NCBI GenBank assembly: GCA_046351135.1
Contig: JAXLZA010000010.1
Location: 62,001-126,000, forward strand
Direction of reading: 5' to 3'
Source of the DNA: UBA4427 sp046351135
GTDB taxonomy: Bacteria > Myxococcota_A > UBA9160 > UBA4427
Length of the DNA stretch: 64,000 bases
This document shows positions 44,873 to 53,558 of the stretch, piece by piece. Numbering within the stretch: position 1 is the stretch's first letter; every line of letters starts with the position of its first letter. Under the pieces are notes generated by a model, which saw only the letters and a program-made list of their open reading frames with translations, was not told the DNA's origin and did not search any database. A program made the translations under genes and the position numbers.

Positions 44873-46466
44873 GGTAGGCCTTCGCATCGTAGAGCGTCTC
44901 CAGGGTGATCTTCGCGATCCCTCGATCGCGCGCGAACTGCTCCGTGTTCCGTCGCGCCTTCCCGCGGACGAAGAACGGGATCTTCTTGAGCTCGGCCTCC
45001 GCATCGACGACCCAGACCGGGTCGCCCGCCGCGTCGACCGGATTCGGCGTGGAGACCGGGTTCACCGCGGCGCCGGGCTCTTCGACGCGGGGCTCGGCGG
45101 GCGACGCGACCTGCGGCGCCGCGCCGCCGAGATGGGAGGGCCGAGCGCCCTCGTGAAACTCGAAGTCGTCGCGGAACATCCCGAGCAGGTGCTCCTCGAG
45201 GCCCATCATCAGCGGGTGAACCCAGGTGTCGAAGAGGACGTTCGCGCCCTCGATCCCCATCTGCGGCGAATAGCGGGCGGGGAAGTCCTGGACGTGGACC
45301 GGCGCCGAGATGACGGCGCAGGGAATGCCGAGGCGCTTCGCGACGTGGCGCTCCATCTGGGTCCCGAGCACGAGGTCCGGCGCGAGCTCCGCGACGCGTC
45401 GCTCGACCTCGAGATAGTCGTCGGTGATCAGGGCCTCGAGGCCGAGCTTGCGGGCGGCTTCGCGCACGTTGCGGGCGAAGCCGCGGGAGTAGGTGCCGAG
45501 GCCGACGACCTCGAAGCCGAGCTCCTCGCGGGCGACGCGGGCGGCGGCGATGGCGTGGGTCGCGTCGCCGAACACGAAGACCCGCTTCCCGGTCAGGTAG
45601 GTCGAATCGACCGAGCGGCTGTACCACGGCAGCCGGGCGCCGGTGAGGGCGAGCGCCTCGGAGACGTCGATGCCCAGCACGCGCTGGAGATCGAGCAGCA
45701 GGTCGCGCGTCGCCCCGATCCCGATCGGCACCGTCGAGATGATCGGCTGGCCGAACTCGCGCTCGAGGAATCGGGCCGTCGTCTCCGCGATCTCCGGATT
45801 CAGGCAGAGATTGACGTCGGCCTCGGGCAGGCGGGCGATGTCCTCGATGCGGGCACCGAGCGGCGCGACGACGTGGACGTCGACGCCCGCGCGCTCGAGC
45901 AGCCGGCGGACCTCTTCGACGTCGTCGCGGCAGCGGAAGCCCATCGACGTCGGACCGAGGAGGTTCGCTCGGGGCCGCGAGCCGCCGTGGGATCCGGGCC
46001 CGCGAACCGTTCCGGCCGCGCGGGCCTGGCCGAGCACCGAGCGCACGATCGCGTAGAAGGTCTCGCTCGCGCCCCAGTCCTCCTTCTTCGAGTACGAGGG
46101 CAGCGACAGGGGCACGATCGGACACGCGAGATCCATGCCCGCCGCCAGCGTGCCGGGCTGGTCCTGGATCAGCTCCGCGGTGCACGACTCGCCGACCAGC
46201 AGCAGGTCGGGTGCGAAGCGATCGACGGCCGCGGCGAGCGTCCGGCGAACGAGCTCGGCGGTGTCCCCGCCGAGATCCCGGGCCTGGAAGGTCGTGTAGG
46301 TCACGCTCGGTCGCCGATCGCGGCGTTCGATCATCGTGAAGAGCAGGTCGGCATAGGTGTCGCCCTGGGGCGCATGCAGGACGAAGTGCACGCCGGGCAT
46401 CGAGTTCGCGATGCGCATCGCGCCCACGTGCGGCGGCCCTTCGTAGGTCCAGAGCGTCAGCTCCAT
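44862..46466 (-). CDS. bchB: Light-independent protochlorophyllide reductase subunit B
   Basis: A 534-residue catalytic subunit starting MELTLWTYEGPPHVGAMRIA. GESCTAELIQDQPG (cluster Cys), RKLGLEALITDDYLEVE and the C-terminal AELKKIPFFVRGKARRNTEQFA domain are BchB features. Before that domain is a Pro-rich linker of about 40 residues (PVSTPNPVDAAGDP region). Reduces ring D of protochlorophyllide in the dark with BchN. Overlaps bchN by 10 bases. Confidence 0.96.
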   Translation of the reverse strand: MELTLWTYEGPPHVGAMRIANSMPGVHFVLHAPQGDTYADLLFTMIERRDRRPSVTYTTFQARDLGGDTAELVRRTLAAAVDRFAPDLLLVGESCTAELIQDQPGTLAAGMDLACPIVPLSLPSYSKKEDWGASETFYAIVRSVLGQARAAGTVRGPGSHGGSRPRANLLGPTSMGFRCRDDVEEVRRLLERAGVDVHVVAPLGARIEDIARLPEADVNLCLNPEIAETTARFLEREFGQPIISTVPIGIGATRDLLLDLQRVLGIDVSEALALTGARLPWYSRSVDSTYLTGKRVFVFGDATHAIAAARVAREELGFEVVGLGTYSRGFARNVREAARKLGLEALITDDYLEVERRVAELAPDLVLGTQMERHVAKRLGIPCAVISAPVHVQDFPARYSPQMGIEGANVLFDTWVHPLMMGLEEHLLGMFRDDFEFHEGARPSHLGGAAPQVASPAEPRVEEPGAAVNPVSTPNPVDAAGDPVWVVDAEAELKKIPFFVRGKARRNTEQFARDRGIAKITLETLYDAKAYHGR

Positions 46467-47794
46467 GCGGCGCTCCTCCCCATCGGAGGCGGCGACGCCG
46501 CGAGGCTCTCGGCGCGGACGAGCGGCCGGGCGAAGAGCTCGGCGAGATCCGCGGCCTGCTCGAATCCGTGCACCGGCGAGAACACGAGCTCGATCGACCA
46601 CTTCGTTCGCAGGCCCTCGGCCTCGAGCGGATTCGCGAGCCCGAGCCCGCAGACGGTGAGATCGGGCCGGTCCTCGCGCAGTCGGTCGAGCTGACGATCG
46701 ACGTCCTGTCCCTCGGAGAGGCGCACCTGCGCCGGGAGCAGCTCGAGCTCCGCCTCGACGAGCTCGCGATCGAGATAGGGCGTCCCGACCTCGATCAGGC
46801 GCATGCCGCATTCGCGAGAGAGGAAGCGCGCCAGCGGAAGCTCGAGCTGCGAGTCGGGGAGGAAGCTGATGGAGCGGCCGTCGAGCCGCTCGCGGACGCG
46901 GGCGACGGCGCGCCGGGCCCGCTCGGCCGGCGGCCGGACGACGTCTTCGAATCGGACGGGATCGACCGCGAAGCACCGCGCGGCGGCTTCGAGCCAGTCC
47001 CGCGTGCCCTCGACGCCGAAGGGATACGGTGCCGCGATGCGCGTGGCGCCGCGGCGCGTCAGGGCCCGGGCCGTCGTGCCGAGGAAGGGCTGCGCCAGCA
47101 GGAACCGGGTCGACGGGCCGATTGCGGGCAGCGCGCGGGTGTCGCGCGGCGGGAGGAACTCGACGGGCCCGATGCCGAGCGCCTCGAAGAGCCGCCGGAA
47201 CTGATCCTCGACGACGTCGGCGAGGGAGCCGACGACGAGCAGCGAGGGCTTCGGGGCATCGGAGTCGGGCGCCTGCGCGACGAGCGCGGCGAGGCAGTTG
47301 TCCTCGCCCTGCGTGAAGGTCGTCTCGATGCCGCTGCCGGAATAGGCGAGCACGCGTACGCGCCCTTCCAGGGATGCGGCGATGCGACGGGCCGCGAGGG
47401 AGAGGTCGAGCTTGATGACCTCGCTCGGGCACGAGCCGACGAGGAACAGGGTCCGCACGTCGGGTCGCCGATCGATCAGCGCCTTCGCGATGCGATCGAG
47501 CTCGTCGTGGCAGTCGGCGAGCCCCGCGAGATCGCGCTCCTGCAGGATCGCCGTCGCGAAGCGGGGCTCCGCGAAGATCATCACACCGGCGGCGGACTGG
47601 AGCAGATGCGCGCAGGTCCTCGATCCGACGACGAGGAAGAACGCGTCCTGCATCTTGCGATGGAGCCAGACGATGCCGGTCAGCCCGCAGAAGACCTCGT
47701 GCTGTCCCCGTTCGCGCAGCACGGAGAGTCGGGCGTCGCGCACGGGCGGCAGGGTCGCGGGCGAGACGTCCGACATCCGGCAGGCTTCGCTCAT
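46457..47794 (-). CDS. bchN: Light-independent protochlorophyllide reductase subunit N
   Basis: A 445-residue protein. EVFCGLTGIVWLHRKMQDAFFLVVGSRTCAHLLQSAAGVMIFAEPRF (residues about 33-80; Cys of FCGL and RTCAH) and LVGSCPSEVIKLDL provide the three cluster ligands of BchN. Partner of BchB. ATGA overlap with bchF. Confidence 0.96.
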   Translation of the reverse strand: MSEACRMSDVSPATLPPVRDARLSVLRERGQHEVFCGLTGIVWLHRKMQDAFFLVVGSRTCAHLLQSAAGVMIFAEPRFATAILQERDLAGLADCHDELDRIAKALIDRRPDVRTLFLVGSCPSEVIKLDLSLAARRIAASLEGRVRVLAYSGSGIETTFTQGEDNCLAALVAQAPDSDAPKPSLLVVGSLADVVEDQFRRLFEALGIGPVEFLPPRDTRALPAIGPSTRFLLAQPFLGTTARALTRRGATRIAAPYPFGVEGTRDWLEAAARCFAVDPVRFEDVVRPPAERARRAVARVRERLDGRSISFLPDSQLELPLARFLSRECGMRLIEVGTPYLDRELVEAELELLPAQVRLSEGQDVDRQLDRLREDRPDLTVCGLGLANPLEAEGLRTKWSIELVFSPVHGFEQAADLAELFARPLVRAESLAASPPPMGRSAAWS

Positions 47795-48309
47795 CGGGCG
47801 GGCTCCAGTCGGACGACGCGCCCTTCGTGGCTCTCGCTGCCGAGCCTCGCCGCGCGGAGCTTGCGCAGGAACTGGACGGCGTTCACGACGTACGCGAGAT
47901 AGGCGGCCAGCGCGATCATCATCGGGACGCGCGGATCGAAGGCGTCGAGCGCGAGGACGACGAGATAGGCGGTGTGCAGCGCGAGCACGCCGATGCTGAC
48001 GACGTCCTCCCAGAAGAAGGCCGGCGCGAAGAGCCAGACCCCGAAGACTTCGCGCTCCCAGATCGAGCCCGTCACCATGATCAGGTAGAGGACGCCCGTC
48101 TTGACGACGATCGAGATCGTCGCGGCCTGCCAGCCTTCACCGGTCGCCAGGTAGCGGACGACGAGCCCGAGGCTCACCAGGAAGACGAGGAACTGGAGCG
48201 GCGCGAGGACGCCCTGGACGAGGGTCCACACCGAGGCGTCGCGGCGGCGCCGCTGCTCGGACGTATAAAGGAAGGGGGATTCCGGGAGGACCGTGGAAGG
48301 CGACGGCAT
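47791..48309 (-). CDS. bchF: 3-vinyl bacteriochlorophyllide hydratase
   Basis: A 172-residue membrane protein with four helices. LYTSEQRRRRDASVWTLVQGVLAPLQFLVFLVSLGLV and WEREVFGVWLFAPAFFWEDVVS are BchF signatures. It hydrates the C3 vinyl group. GGAGGAG precedes its ATG. It is the first gene of the 22 kb superoperon that runs to pufC and lies just below a promoter covered by PpsR-like boxes. Confidence 0.95.
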   Translation of the reverse strand: MPSPSTVLPESPFLYTSEQRRRRDASVWTLVQGVLAPLQFLVFLVSLGLVVRYLATGEGWQAATISIVVKTGVLYLIMVTGSIWEREVFGVWLFAPAFFWEDVVSIGVLALHTAYLVVLALDAFDPRVPMMIALAAYLAYVVNAVQFLRKLRAARLGSESHEGRVVRLEPAR

Positions 48310-48333
48310 GCGGGCACTCCTCCGTCTTGAAGC

Positions 48334-48362
48334 ACCGTACTCGCTCCCCTCCAGAGTGTCAA
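48334..48362 (-). promoter_or_regulatory. Sigma-70-like promoter for the bchF superoperon
   Basis: On the minus strand TTGACA (48362-48357) is followed after exactly 17 bases by TACGGT (48339-48334). Transcription would begin near 48327, giving an 18-base leader that contains the bchF ribosome site. The AT-rich island 48357-48392 stands out from the GC-rich surroundings. The -35 hexamer forms one half of a PpsR-like box. Confidence 0.6.
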
Positions 48363-48390
48363 CTTGATTTTACGTTCTTCTTAATTGACA
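48357..48390. promoter_or_regulatory. Paired PpsR-like operator between bchF and bchG
   Basis: Two near-consensus TGT-N12-ACA elements abut as a dyad: TGT-N12-ACG at 48357-48374 and CGT-N12-ACA at 48373-48390. Together they make TGTCAA-N22-TTGACA centred on CG. PpsR/CrtJ binds TGT-N12-ACA in purple bacteria, and a PpsR is encoded at 55.0 kb. Each box has one imperfect half, so the call rests on placement and the similar boxes at 62.7 kb. Confidence 0.6.
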
Positions 48391-48392
48391 AT
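48364..48392 (+). promoter_or_regulatory. Possible promoter for bchG
   Basis: TTGATT (48364-48369), 17 bases, then GACAAT (48387-48392). Transcription would start about 34 bases before bchG. It overlaps the bchF promoter back to back, so one PpsR-type protein could control both directions. Confidence 0.4.
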
Positions 48393-48432
48393 GACGACGA
48401 CCGGCCCGCAACCCGCCACGAGGTGAAAGCCC

Positions 48433-49338
48433 ATGCCGTACCCGACTGCCGCATCACTCTCCCGGGATCGGGTGGGCCTCGTTCGGATCCGGGCGGCGGT
48501 CGAGCTGCTGAAGCCGATCACCTGGTTCCCTCCGATGTGGGCGTTCGCCTGCGGCTACCTCTCGGCGGGGCTGCCGCTCGACGAGCACGCCGGTCGGGCG
48601 GTGCTCGGCGCGATCCTGGCGGGGCCGCTGCTGTGCGGCAGCAGCCAGGTCGTCAACGATTGGTTCGATCGCCACGTCGACGCGTTGAACGAGCCCGATC
48701 GACCGATCCCATCCGGTCGCATGCCGGGACGGGGTGGTCTCTTCCTGGCCATCGGCTGGAGCGTGCTCTCGATGTTCGCGGCATGGGCGTTCGGGCCGAC
48801 CGTCTTCGCGGCGTCGGCGCTCGGCATGGCCCTCGCCTGGGCGTACAGCGCGCCGCCTTTCCGTCTCAAGCGCAACGGCTGGGCGGGGAACTCGGCCGTC
48901 GCGATCGCCTACGAAGGTCTCGCCTGGCTGACCGGCGTCTCGGTCGCCCTCGGTGGCGGCGCGCCCGCCGGGCCGACCGTCGCCTTCGCGCTTCTCTACA
49001 GCGCGGGGACGCACGGCATCATGACCCTCAACGACTTCAAGTCGATCGAAGGCGATCGGCGCATGGGCATCGGCTCGCTGCCCGTGCGGCTCGGCCCCGA
49101 GCGCGCGGCGCGCCTCGCGTGCGGCGTGATGCTCGTCCCGCAGCTCGTCGTGATCGGGATCCTCGTCGCCCTCGCCCGTCCGCTCCACGCCGCCGTCGTG
49201 TCGCTGCTCGCCCTGCTTCAGGTCGCGTGCATGCCGCGCCTGCTCGCCGCGCCGCGCGAGCAGGCGACCTGGTACAGCGCGACGGGCGTCGGGCTCTTCG
49301 TCAGCGGGATGCTGGTCGCGGCGCTGGCGCTGCGCTGA
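48433..49338 (+). CDS. bchG: Bacteriochlorophyll synthase (geranylgeranyl/phytyl transferase)
   Basis: A 301-residue UbiA-family prenyltransferase with about eight helices. LLKPITWFPPMWAFACGYLSAG, the first Asp motif NDWFDRHVDALNEPDRPIPSGRM and the second, NDFKSIEGDRRMGIGSLPVRLG, identify BchG. It attaches the C20 alcohol to bacteriochlorophyllide a. Among the bch genes it is the only one on the plus strand. Its 3' end overlaps the convergent bchO by 38 bases. Confidence 0.95.
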   Translation: MPYPTAASLSRDRVGLVRIRAAVELLKPITWFPPMWAFACGYLSAGLPLDEHAGRAVLGAILAGPLLCGSSQVVNDWFDRHVDALNEPDRPIPSGRMPGRGGLFLAIGWSVLSMFAAWAFGPTVFAASALGMALAWAYSAPPFRLKRNGWAGNSAVAIAYEGLAWLTGVSVALGGGAPAGPTVAFALLYSAGTHGIMTLNDFKSIEGDRRMGIGSLPVRLGPERAARLACGVMLVPQLVVIGILVALARPLHAAVVSLLALLQVACMPRLLAAPREQATWYSATGVGLFVSGMLVAALALR

Positions 49339-50230
49339 GGGCGTCGAGCGCACGGAGCCGCCAGGCGACCGCTTCGGGGCGCTCCTCGTGGAGCAGATGG
49401 CCGACGTCGGAGACGACGATCCGCTCTGCCCGCGGCACGCGCCGAACGACCGCTTCCGACTCCTCGGGCCGCACGAAGCGATCGCGCTCGCCGACCAGCA
49501 GCAGCAGCGGGACCTCGAGTCGGGGCAGGTCCTGCCAGAGCGTCACGAGATCCCAGCCCGCCATCATCCGCAGCGCGGCCTGGACGTGGCTCGGGCTCGA
49601 GGCGAGCCGCCGATACCAGGCGATCTCCGCCTCCTCGAGCCGCGAGCCGGTCGCGTCGAGCATCCGATCCACCGAGTCGCTCGAGCGCGCCCGGCGCGCC
49701 ACGAGGCGAGCCGGCAGCTCGCTCTCGGCGAGCCCCCGCGCGAGCGCCGAGAAGATCCGGCTGACGCGCCCCCAGTAGGGCCGCAGGGCGCCGTTCAACG
49801 CGACGAGGTGCGCGGGCGCGATCCGCCCGTCGATCGCCATCCGACACAGGATTGCGGCCCCCGCCGAGTGACCGACCACGAGCCGGGGTGCGAAGTCGAG
49901 CGCATCGAGCAGCGAGCCCACGAGGCGCGAGACACCGATCAGCGTCGCGTCGCCGCGCGCGGGCGGGTCGGTGAAGCCGTGGCCGGGCAGATCGAAGGCG
50001 ACCCATTCGAAGCCGTCGCCGAGTCGCTCGACGAGCGCATGCCAGGAATGGGTCGAGGCGCCCGTGCCGTGGACGAAGAGCACGGGCGTCCCCTGGCCGC
50101 CGCGCTGGACGTGCCACCGCAGGCCGCCGGCCTGCACGAAGCGGCTCCTCGAGCGGAGCGGCCAGTCTCGCCCGTCGCGTGCCCAGTCGAGCCGGTCCGG
50201 AGCAGGGGAGCAGGCGAGGCCCGCGCTCAT
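49301..50230 (-). CDS. bchO: Alpha/beta hydrolase BchO, magnesium chelatase accessory protein
   Basis: A 309-residue alpha/beta hydrolase. VLFVHGTGASTHSWHALVERL, WVAFDLPGHGFTDPP and VVGHSAGAAILCRM (nucleophile-elbow Ser) with a late GHLLHEERP His. Located directly after bchD as in other phototrophs; its exact biochemical role is not known. ATGA overlap with bchD. Confidence 0.92.
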   Translation of the reverse strand: MSAGLACSPAPDRLDWARDGRDWPLRSRSRFVQAGGLRWHVQRGGQGTPVLFVHGTGASTHSWHALVERLGDGFEWVAFDLPGHGFTDPPARGDATLIGVSRLVGSLLDALDFAPRLVVGHSAGAAILCRMAIDGRIAPAHLVALNGALRPYWGRVSRIFSALARGLAESELPARLVARRARSSDSVDRMLDATGSRLEEAEIAWYRRLASSPSHVQAALRMMAGWDLVTLWQDLPRLEVPLLLLVGERDRFVRPEESEAVVRRVPRAERIVVSDVGHLLHEERPEAVAWRLRALDALSAAPAPRPASR

Positions 50231-52167
50231 GCGCGCCCCGGATCGCGCGCGTCGGCGCGGCCGGCCGAGCCGGTCGACGCGCCCCGCCCCGGTCCCCGAG
50301 CGAGTCCGAGGGCGGCGGCCGCGAGCGCCTCGGCGGGGGAGCGCGGCAGCAGCATCCAGGCCGCGCCCATCGCGTCGGCGATCTCGCGGGAGACGTCGCG
50401 CGGGCGCGGCGAGGTGTCGACGAAGAGCGCGGTGATGCCGGCGCTCCGGAGGCGGCGCGCGGCCTCGAGCGCCGAGGCATGGGCCGCGCCCCGTCCGAGC
50501 GATCCATCGGCCGCGACGTTCGCCTGGCCATCGCTCAGGAACACCGCGATCGGCCGACCGCCCGCGCGCCGGACCTGCTCGGCCACCTCGAGCACGAGCA
50601 GGATCCCCGAAGCCAGCGGCGTGCCGCCTCCCGCCGGCAACGCGCCGAGCTCGCGCTTCGCGCGCACGAGCGAGCGGGTCGGCGGCAGCAGGATCTGCGC
50701 ACGGTGGCCGCGAAAGGCGATCATCGCGACGGCATCGCGACGGACGTAGCTCTCGGCCAGGAGTCGCTCGACCGCACCCTTCGCCTCGGCCAGCCGGCTC
50801 GTCGCCGTCGAGCCCGAGGCGTCCACGGCGAAGATCGTCGTCGTGCGCACGCGCGGGCGCGTCCGCACGACATGGAAGTCGTCGCGGCGGATCTCGATCC
50901 GGCGAAGGCCGGAGGCGCCCGGCTCGCGCGCCTCGCCCGACGGCGCGGGGATCGGCGACTGCCCGCGGCGAAGCGGCTGCCACGGCGCGGCGGCGCGCAG
51001 CGTGTCGACGAGCGCGATGCGCGCCCGGCCGTCGGGCCGCCCCCGGCGTGCACCGACGGGCCGACCGCGACCGGACCCGAGGACGCGGATCGCGCTGCGC
51101 CCGGAATCGGTGCGCTGTCGGCTCGGCTTCCCCGCGCCCGCCGCCTCGAGCCGATCGAGCAGGTCTCCCGGCATCGCGGCGCGCACCGCCGCGAGCACGC
51201 GCTCCGCCGCCGGTGTCGAATCCGGCGGCGCCTGCTCGCCGGCCTCGCTCGCGTCGGATCGGGGCACGGGCTCGCGCGGCTCGTCCCCTGCCCCGCCCTC
51301 GTCCCGCGCGACGTCCGCCTCGTCGGGCGCTTCGCCCGGCCCGCTCTCGCCGGTCTCCTCCTCCGGCGCGCTCGCCACCGGGAAGCGCGTCGCGCGCGGG
51401 AGCAGGACGAGCTCGACCGCGGTCCGCAGCGCCTCCTCGTCGACGCACGGCACGCCGCGCAGCGCGGCATCGGCGCGCGCCGCGCGCAGGGCGCGCTGCA
51501 GTGCCCCGAGCGAGGCGACACCGAGCGCGATCGAGGCTTCGCCGAGGATCCGGAGCGCTTCGTCGTCGGCCCCCGTGTCCGCGAAGCGACCCCGCGCCCG
51601 CGCGACGTCCTCCGCTGCGGGCAGCGCATCCGGATCGAAGTCCGCGAGCCGCAGGGTCGAGAGATCGACCTCGAAGGCGAGCCGATCGCGCAGCAGCACC
51701 GGCGGACGCTGCTCGTCCTCGCCTTCGTCGAGGGCGATCACGCCGAAGCGGGCGGGCTGCCGCTCGGAGAGGCCGTCGCGCTCGACCTGAACCGATCCGG
51801 TGTCGAGCGCCTGCGCGATCGCACCGGCCACCGCGGGCTGCAGCCGCTCCGCGAGCGGCAGCACGAGCGCGCCGCCGTCGGCGGCGGCGAGCAGGCCCTG
51901 CTCGATCACGGGTCGGCCGGCGGTGAGGGTGGCGGCGAGATCGAGGCCGCCGACCAGCCGACCGATCGCGACCTCCGGGGGCACGCGCCGGACGCGCGCG
52001 CCGGACGGCAGCAGCTCGGCGAGGCGCGCCAGCCAGGCACTGCGCGCCGGCCCGGGTCGACCGCGCAGGACCACCCCGCCCGTTCCCGTCGGATCGATCG
52101 CGTGCAGCGCGAGCACGTGCGCGGCGCGCAGCCAGGTACCGCCCTCGGTGCTGCGCTCGGAGCTCAC
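50227..52167 (-). CDS. bchD: Magnesium chelatase subunit D
   Basis: A 646-residue protein from a GTG that overlaps the bchI stop. N-terminal AAA+-like domain (without a strong P-loop, as usual), a Pro/Glu-rich acidic linker at about residues 260-330, and a C-terminal von Willebrand A domain with the metal site DASGST (FAVDASGSTATSRL) and AMIAFRGHRAQILLPPTRSL. It forms the motor complex with BchI. Confidence 0.95.
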   Translation of the reverse strand: MSSERSTEGGTWLRAAHVLALHAIDPTGTGGVVLRGRPGPARSAWLARLAELLPSGARVRRVPPEVAIGRLVGGLDLAATLTAGRPVIEQGLLAAADGGALVLPLAERLQPAVAGAIAQALDTGSVQVERDGLSERQPARFGVIALDEGEDEQRPPVLLRDRLAFEVDLSTLRLADFDPDALPAAEDVARARGRFADTGADDEALRILGEASIALGVASLGALQRALRAARADAALRGVPCVDEEALRTAVELVLLPRATRFPVASAPEEETGESGPGEAPDEADVARDEGGAGDEPREPVPRSDASEAGEQAPPDSTPAAERVLAAVRAAMPGDLLDRLEAAGAGKPSRQRTDSGRSAIRVLGSGRGRPVGARRGRPDGRARIALVDTLRAAAPWQPLRRGQSPIPAPSGEAREPGASGLRRIEIRRDDFHVVRTRPRVRTTTIFAVDASGSTATSRLAEAKGAVERLLAESYVRRDAVAMIAFRGHRAQILLPPTRSLVRAKRELGALPAGGGTPLASGILLVLEVAEQVRRAGGRPIAVFLSDGQANVAADGSLGRGAAHASALEAARRLRSAGITALFVDTSPRPRDVSREIADAMGAAWMLLPRSPAEALAAAALGLARGPGRGASTGSAGRADARDPGRA

Positions 52168-53189
52168 GCCGCGAAGAGCTCTTCGAGGGCGCGCTCGACC
52201 CGGGAGGTCGAGCCCGCCTCGTCGAGCGGATCCCGGCGCAGGCGATGGCGCAGCGCGGACGGGGCCGCGCGGACGAGGTGGCTCGGCTCGACCGCGCGAG
52301 CGCCCTCGAGCGCGGCGGTGGCGCGCGCGGCCTTCAACAACACGAGCTCGCCGCGCAGCCCGTCCGTCTTGAGACGCAGACAGAGCTCCGCCGCCCGGCG
52401 GCGCAGGTCGTCGCCGATCTCGATCGCGTCGAGGCGCGCCCGGGCCTGCTCGAGCCGCCTTCGCAGGGCGCGCTCCTTCGTGGCGAAGCGGCGGACGAAG
52501 GCCTCCGGATCGCGATCGAAGGCGTCGCGCTGGCGCACGACTTCGACGCGGGTCTCCACGTCGAGCGGCGTCGTGACCTCGACCGAGAGTCCGAAGCGGT
52601 CGAGCAGCTGGGGACGCAGCTCGCCCTCCTCGGGGTTGCCGCTGCCGATCAGGACGAAGCGCGCCGGATGCCGCAGGCTCAAGCCGTCCCGCTCGACCAC
52701 GTTCTCCCCGGACGCCGCGACGTCGAGCAGGAGATCGATCAGGTGATCCTCGAGCAGGTTGACCTCGTCGATGTAGAGGAAGCCGCGATTCGCGCGCGCG
52801 AGCAGCCCCGGCTGGAAGGCCTTGACCCCCTCGGCGAGGGCGCGCTCGAGGTCGAGCGCCCCGACGATGCGATCCTCCGTCGCGCCGAGCGGCAGGTCGA
52901 CGACCGGGACCGGACGCCGGACGACGCGTGCCTTCGCCTTCGGATCGGCCGCCCGACAGACGTCGCACTGCCCCGCGGCGTCGTCCGGATCGCAGCCGAA
53001 CGGACAATCCGCGCGCGCGGGCACCGAAGGCAGCAGCCCCGCCAGGGCCCGGATCGCCGTCGACTTGCCGGTGCCGCGATCGCCGAAGACGAGCACGCCG
53101 CCGATCCGCGGGTCGACGACGGAGAGCAGCAGGGCCTGCTTCATCTCGTCCTGCCCGACGATCGCGGTGAACGGAAAGACGGGGCTCAC
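52164..53189 (-). CDS. bchI: Magnesium chelatase ATPase subunit I
   Basis: A 341-residue AAA+ ATPase. Walker A GDRGTGKSTAIRAL, Walker B GFLYIDEVNLL, IGSGNPEEGELRPQLLDRFG with the arginine finger region. Begins MSPVFPFTAIVGQDEMK. Powers Mg insertion with BchD and BchH. Overlaps the small membrane protein gene by 4 bases. Confidence 0.96.
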   Translation of the reverse strand: MSPVFPFTAIVGQDEMKQALLLSVVDPRIGGVLVFGDRGTGKSTAIRALAGLLPSVPARADCPFGCDPDDAAGQCDVCRAADPKAKARVVRRPVPVVDLPLGATEDRIVGALDLERALAEGVKAFQPGLLARANRGFLYIDEVNLLEDHLIDLLLDVAASGENVVERDGLSLRHPARFVLIGSGNPEEGELRPQLLDRFGLSVEVTTPLDVETRVEVVRQRDAFDRDPEAFVRRFATKERALRRRLEQARARLDAIEIGDDLRRRAAELCLRLKTDGLRGELVLLKAARATAALEGARAVEPSHLVRAAPSALRHRLRRDPLDEAGSTSRVERALEELFAA

Positions 53190-53506
53190 GGCGCCTTCCC
53201 TCCGAGCGGACCGGCCGGCGCGCCGAGCGCGAGCAGGCGCTTCGATCGGGCGAGGAAGGAGACGTGGGCGACCAGGCTCAGCAGGAGCGGCAGCGCGACG
53301 AAGCGGGCCGTCTCGTCGACGAGGGCCACGCGGACGGCGCCCATCAGCGCCGCGCCCGAGAGCAGATCGAGGGCGAGCAGCCCGACGAAGCGCTGCCCTC
53401 CCCGCGCACCGAGCCAGGCCCCGATCACGGCGAGCTCGATCGCCATGAAGACGATCAGGCCGTCGAGGAAACGGGGGCCGACGAGCTCGTCCAGCGCGAT
53501 CACCAC
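53186..53506 (-). CDS. Small membrane protein of unknown function in the bchI operon
   Basis: A 106-residue protein if begun at the GTG at 53506, five bases after GGAGG; a GTG at 53521 would add five residues. It has three hydrophobic segments: residues about 13-32 (GLIVFMAIELAVIGAWLG), 38-60 and 70-88, and a basic C-terminus. I do not recognise the family. It is tightly coupled to bchI (ATGA overlap) and follows the PucC-family gene by 52 bases, which makes a link with pigment synthesis or antenna assembly likely. Confidence 0.65.
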   Translation of the reverse strand: MVIALDELVGPRFLDGLIVFMAIELAVIGAWLGARGGQRFVGLLALDLLSGAALMGAVRVALVDETARFVALPLLLSLVAHVSFLARSKRLLALGAPAGPLGGKAP

Positions 53507-53558
53507 TGCATCCTCCGACACTCCCTCGCTCCCCGGAACGAGCCGGCGCAGGCCCGGC

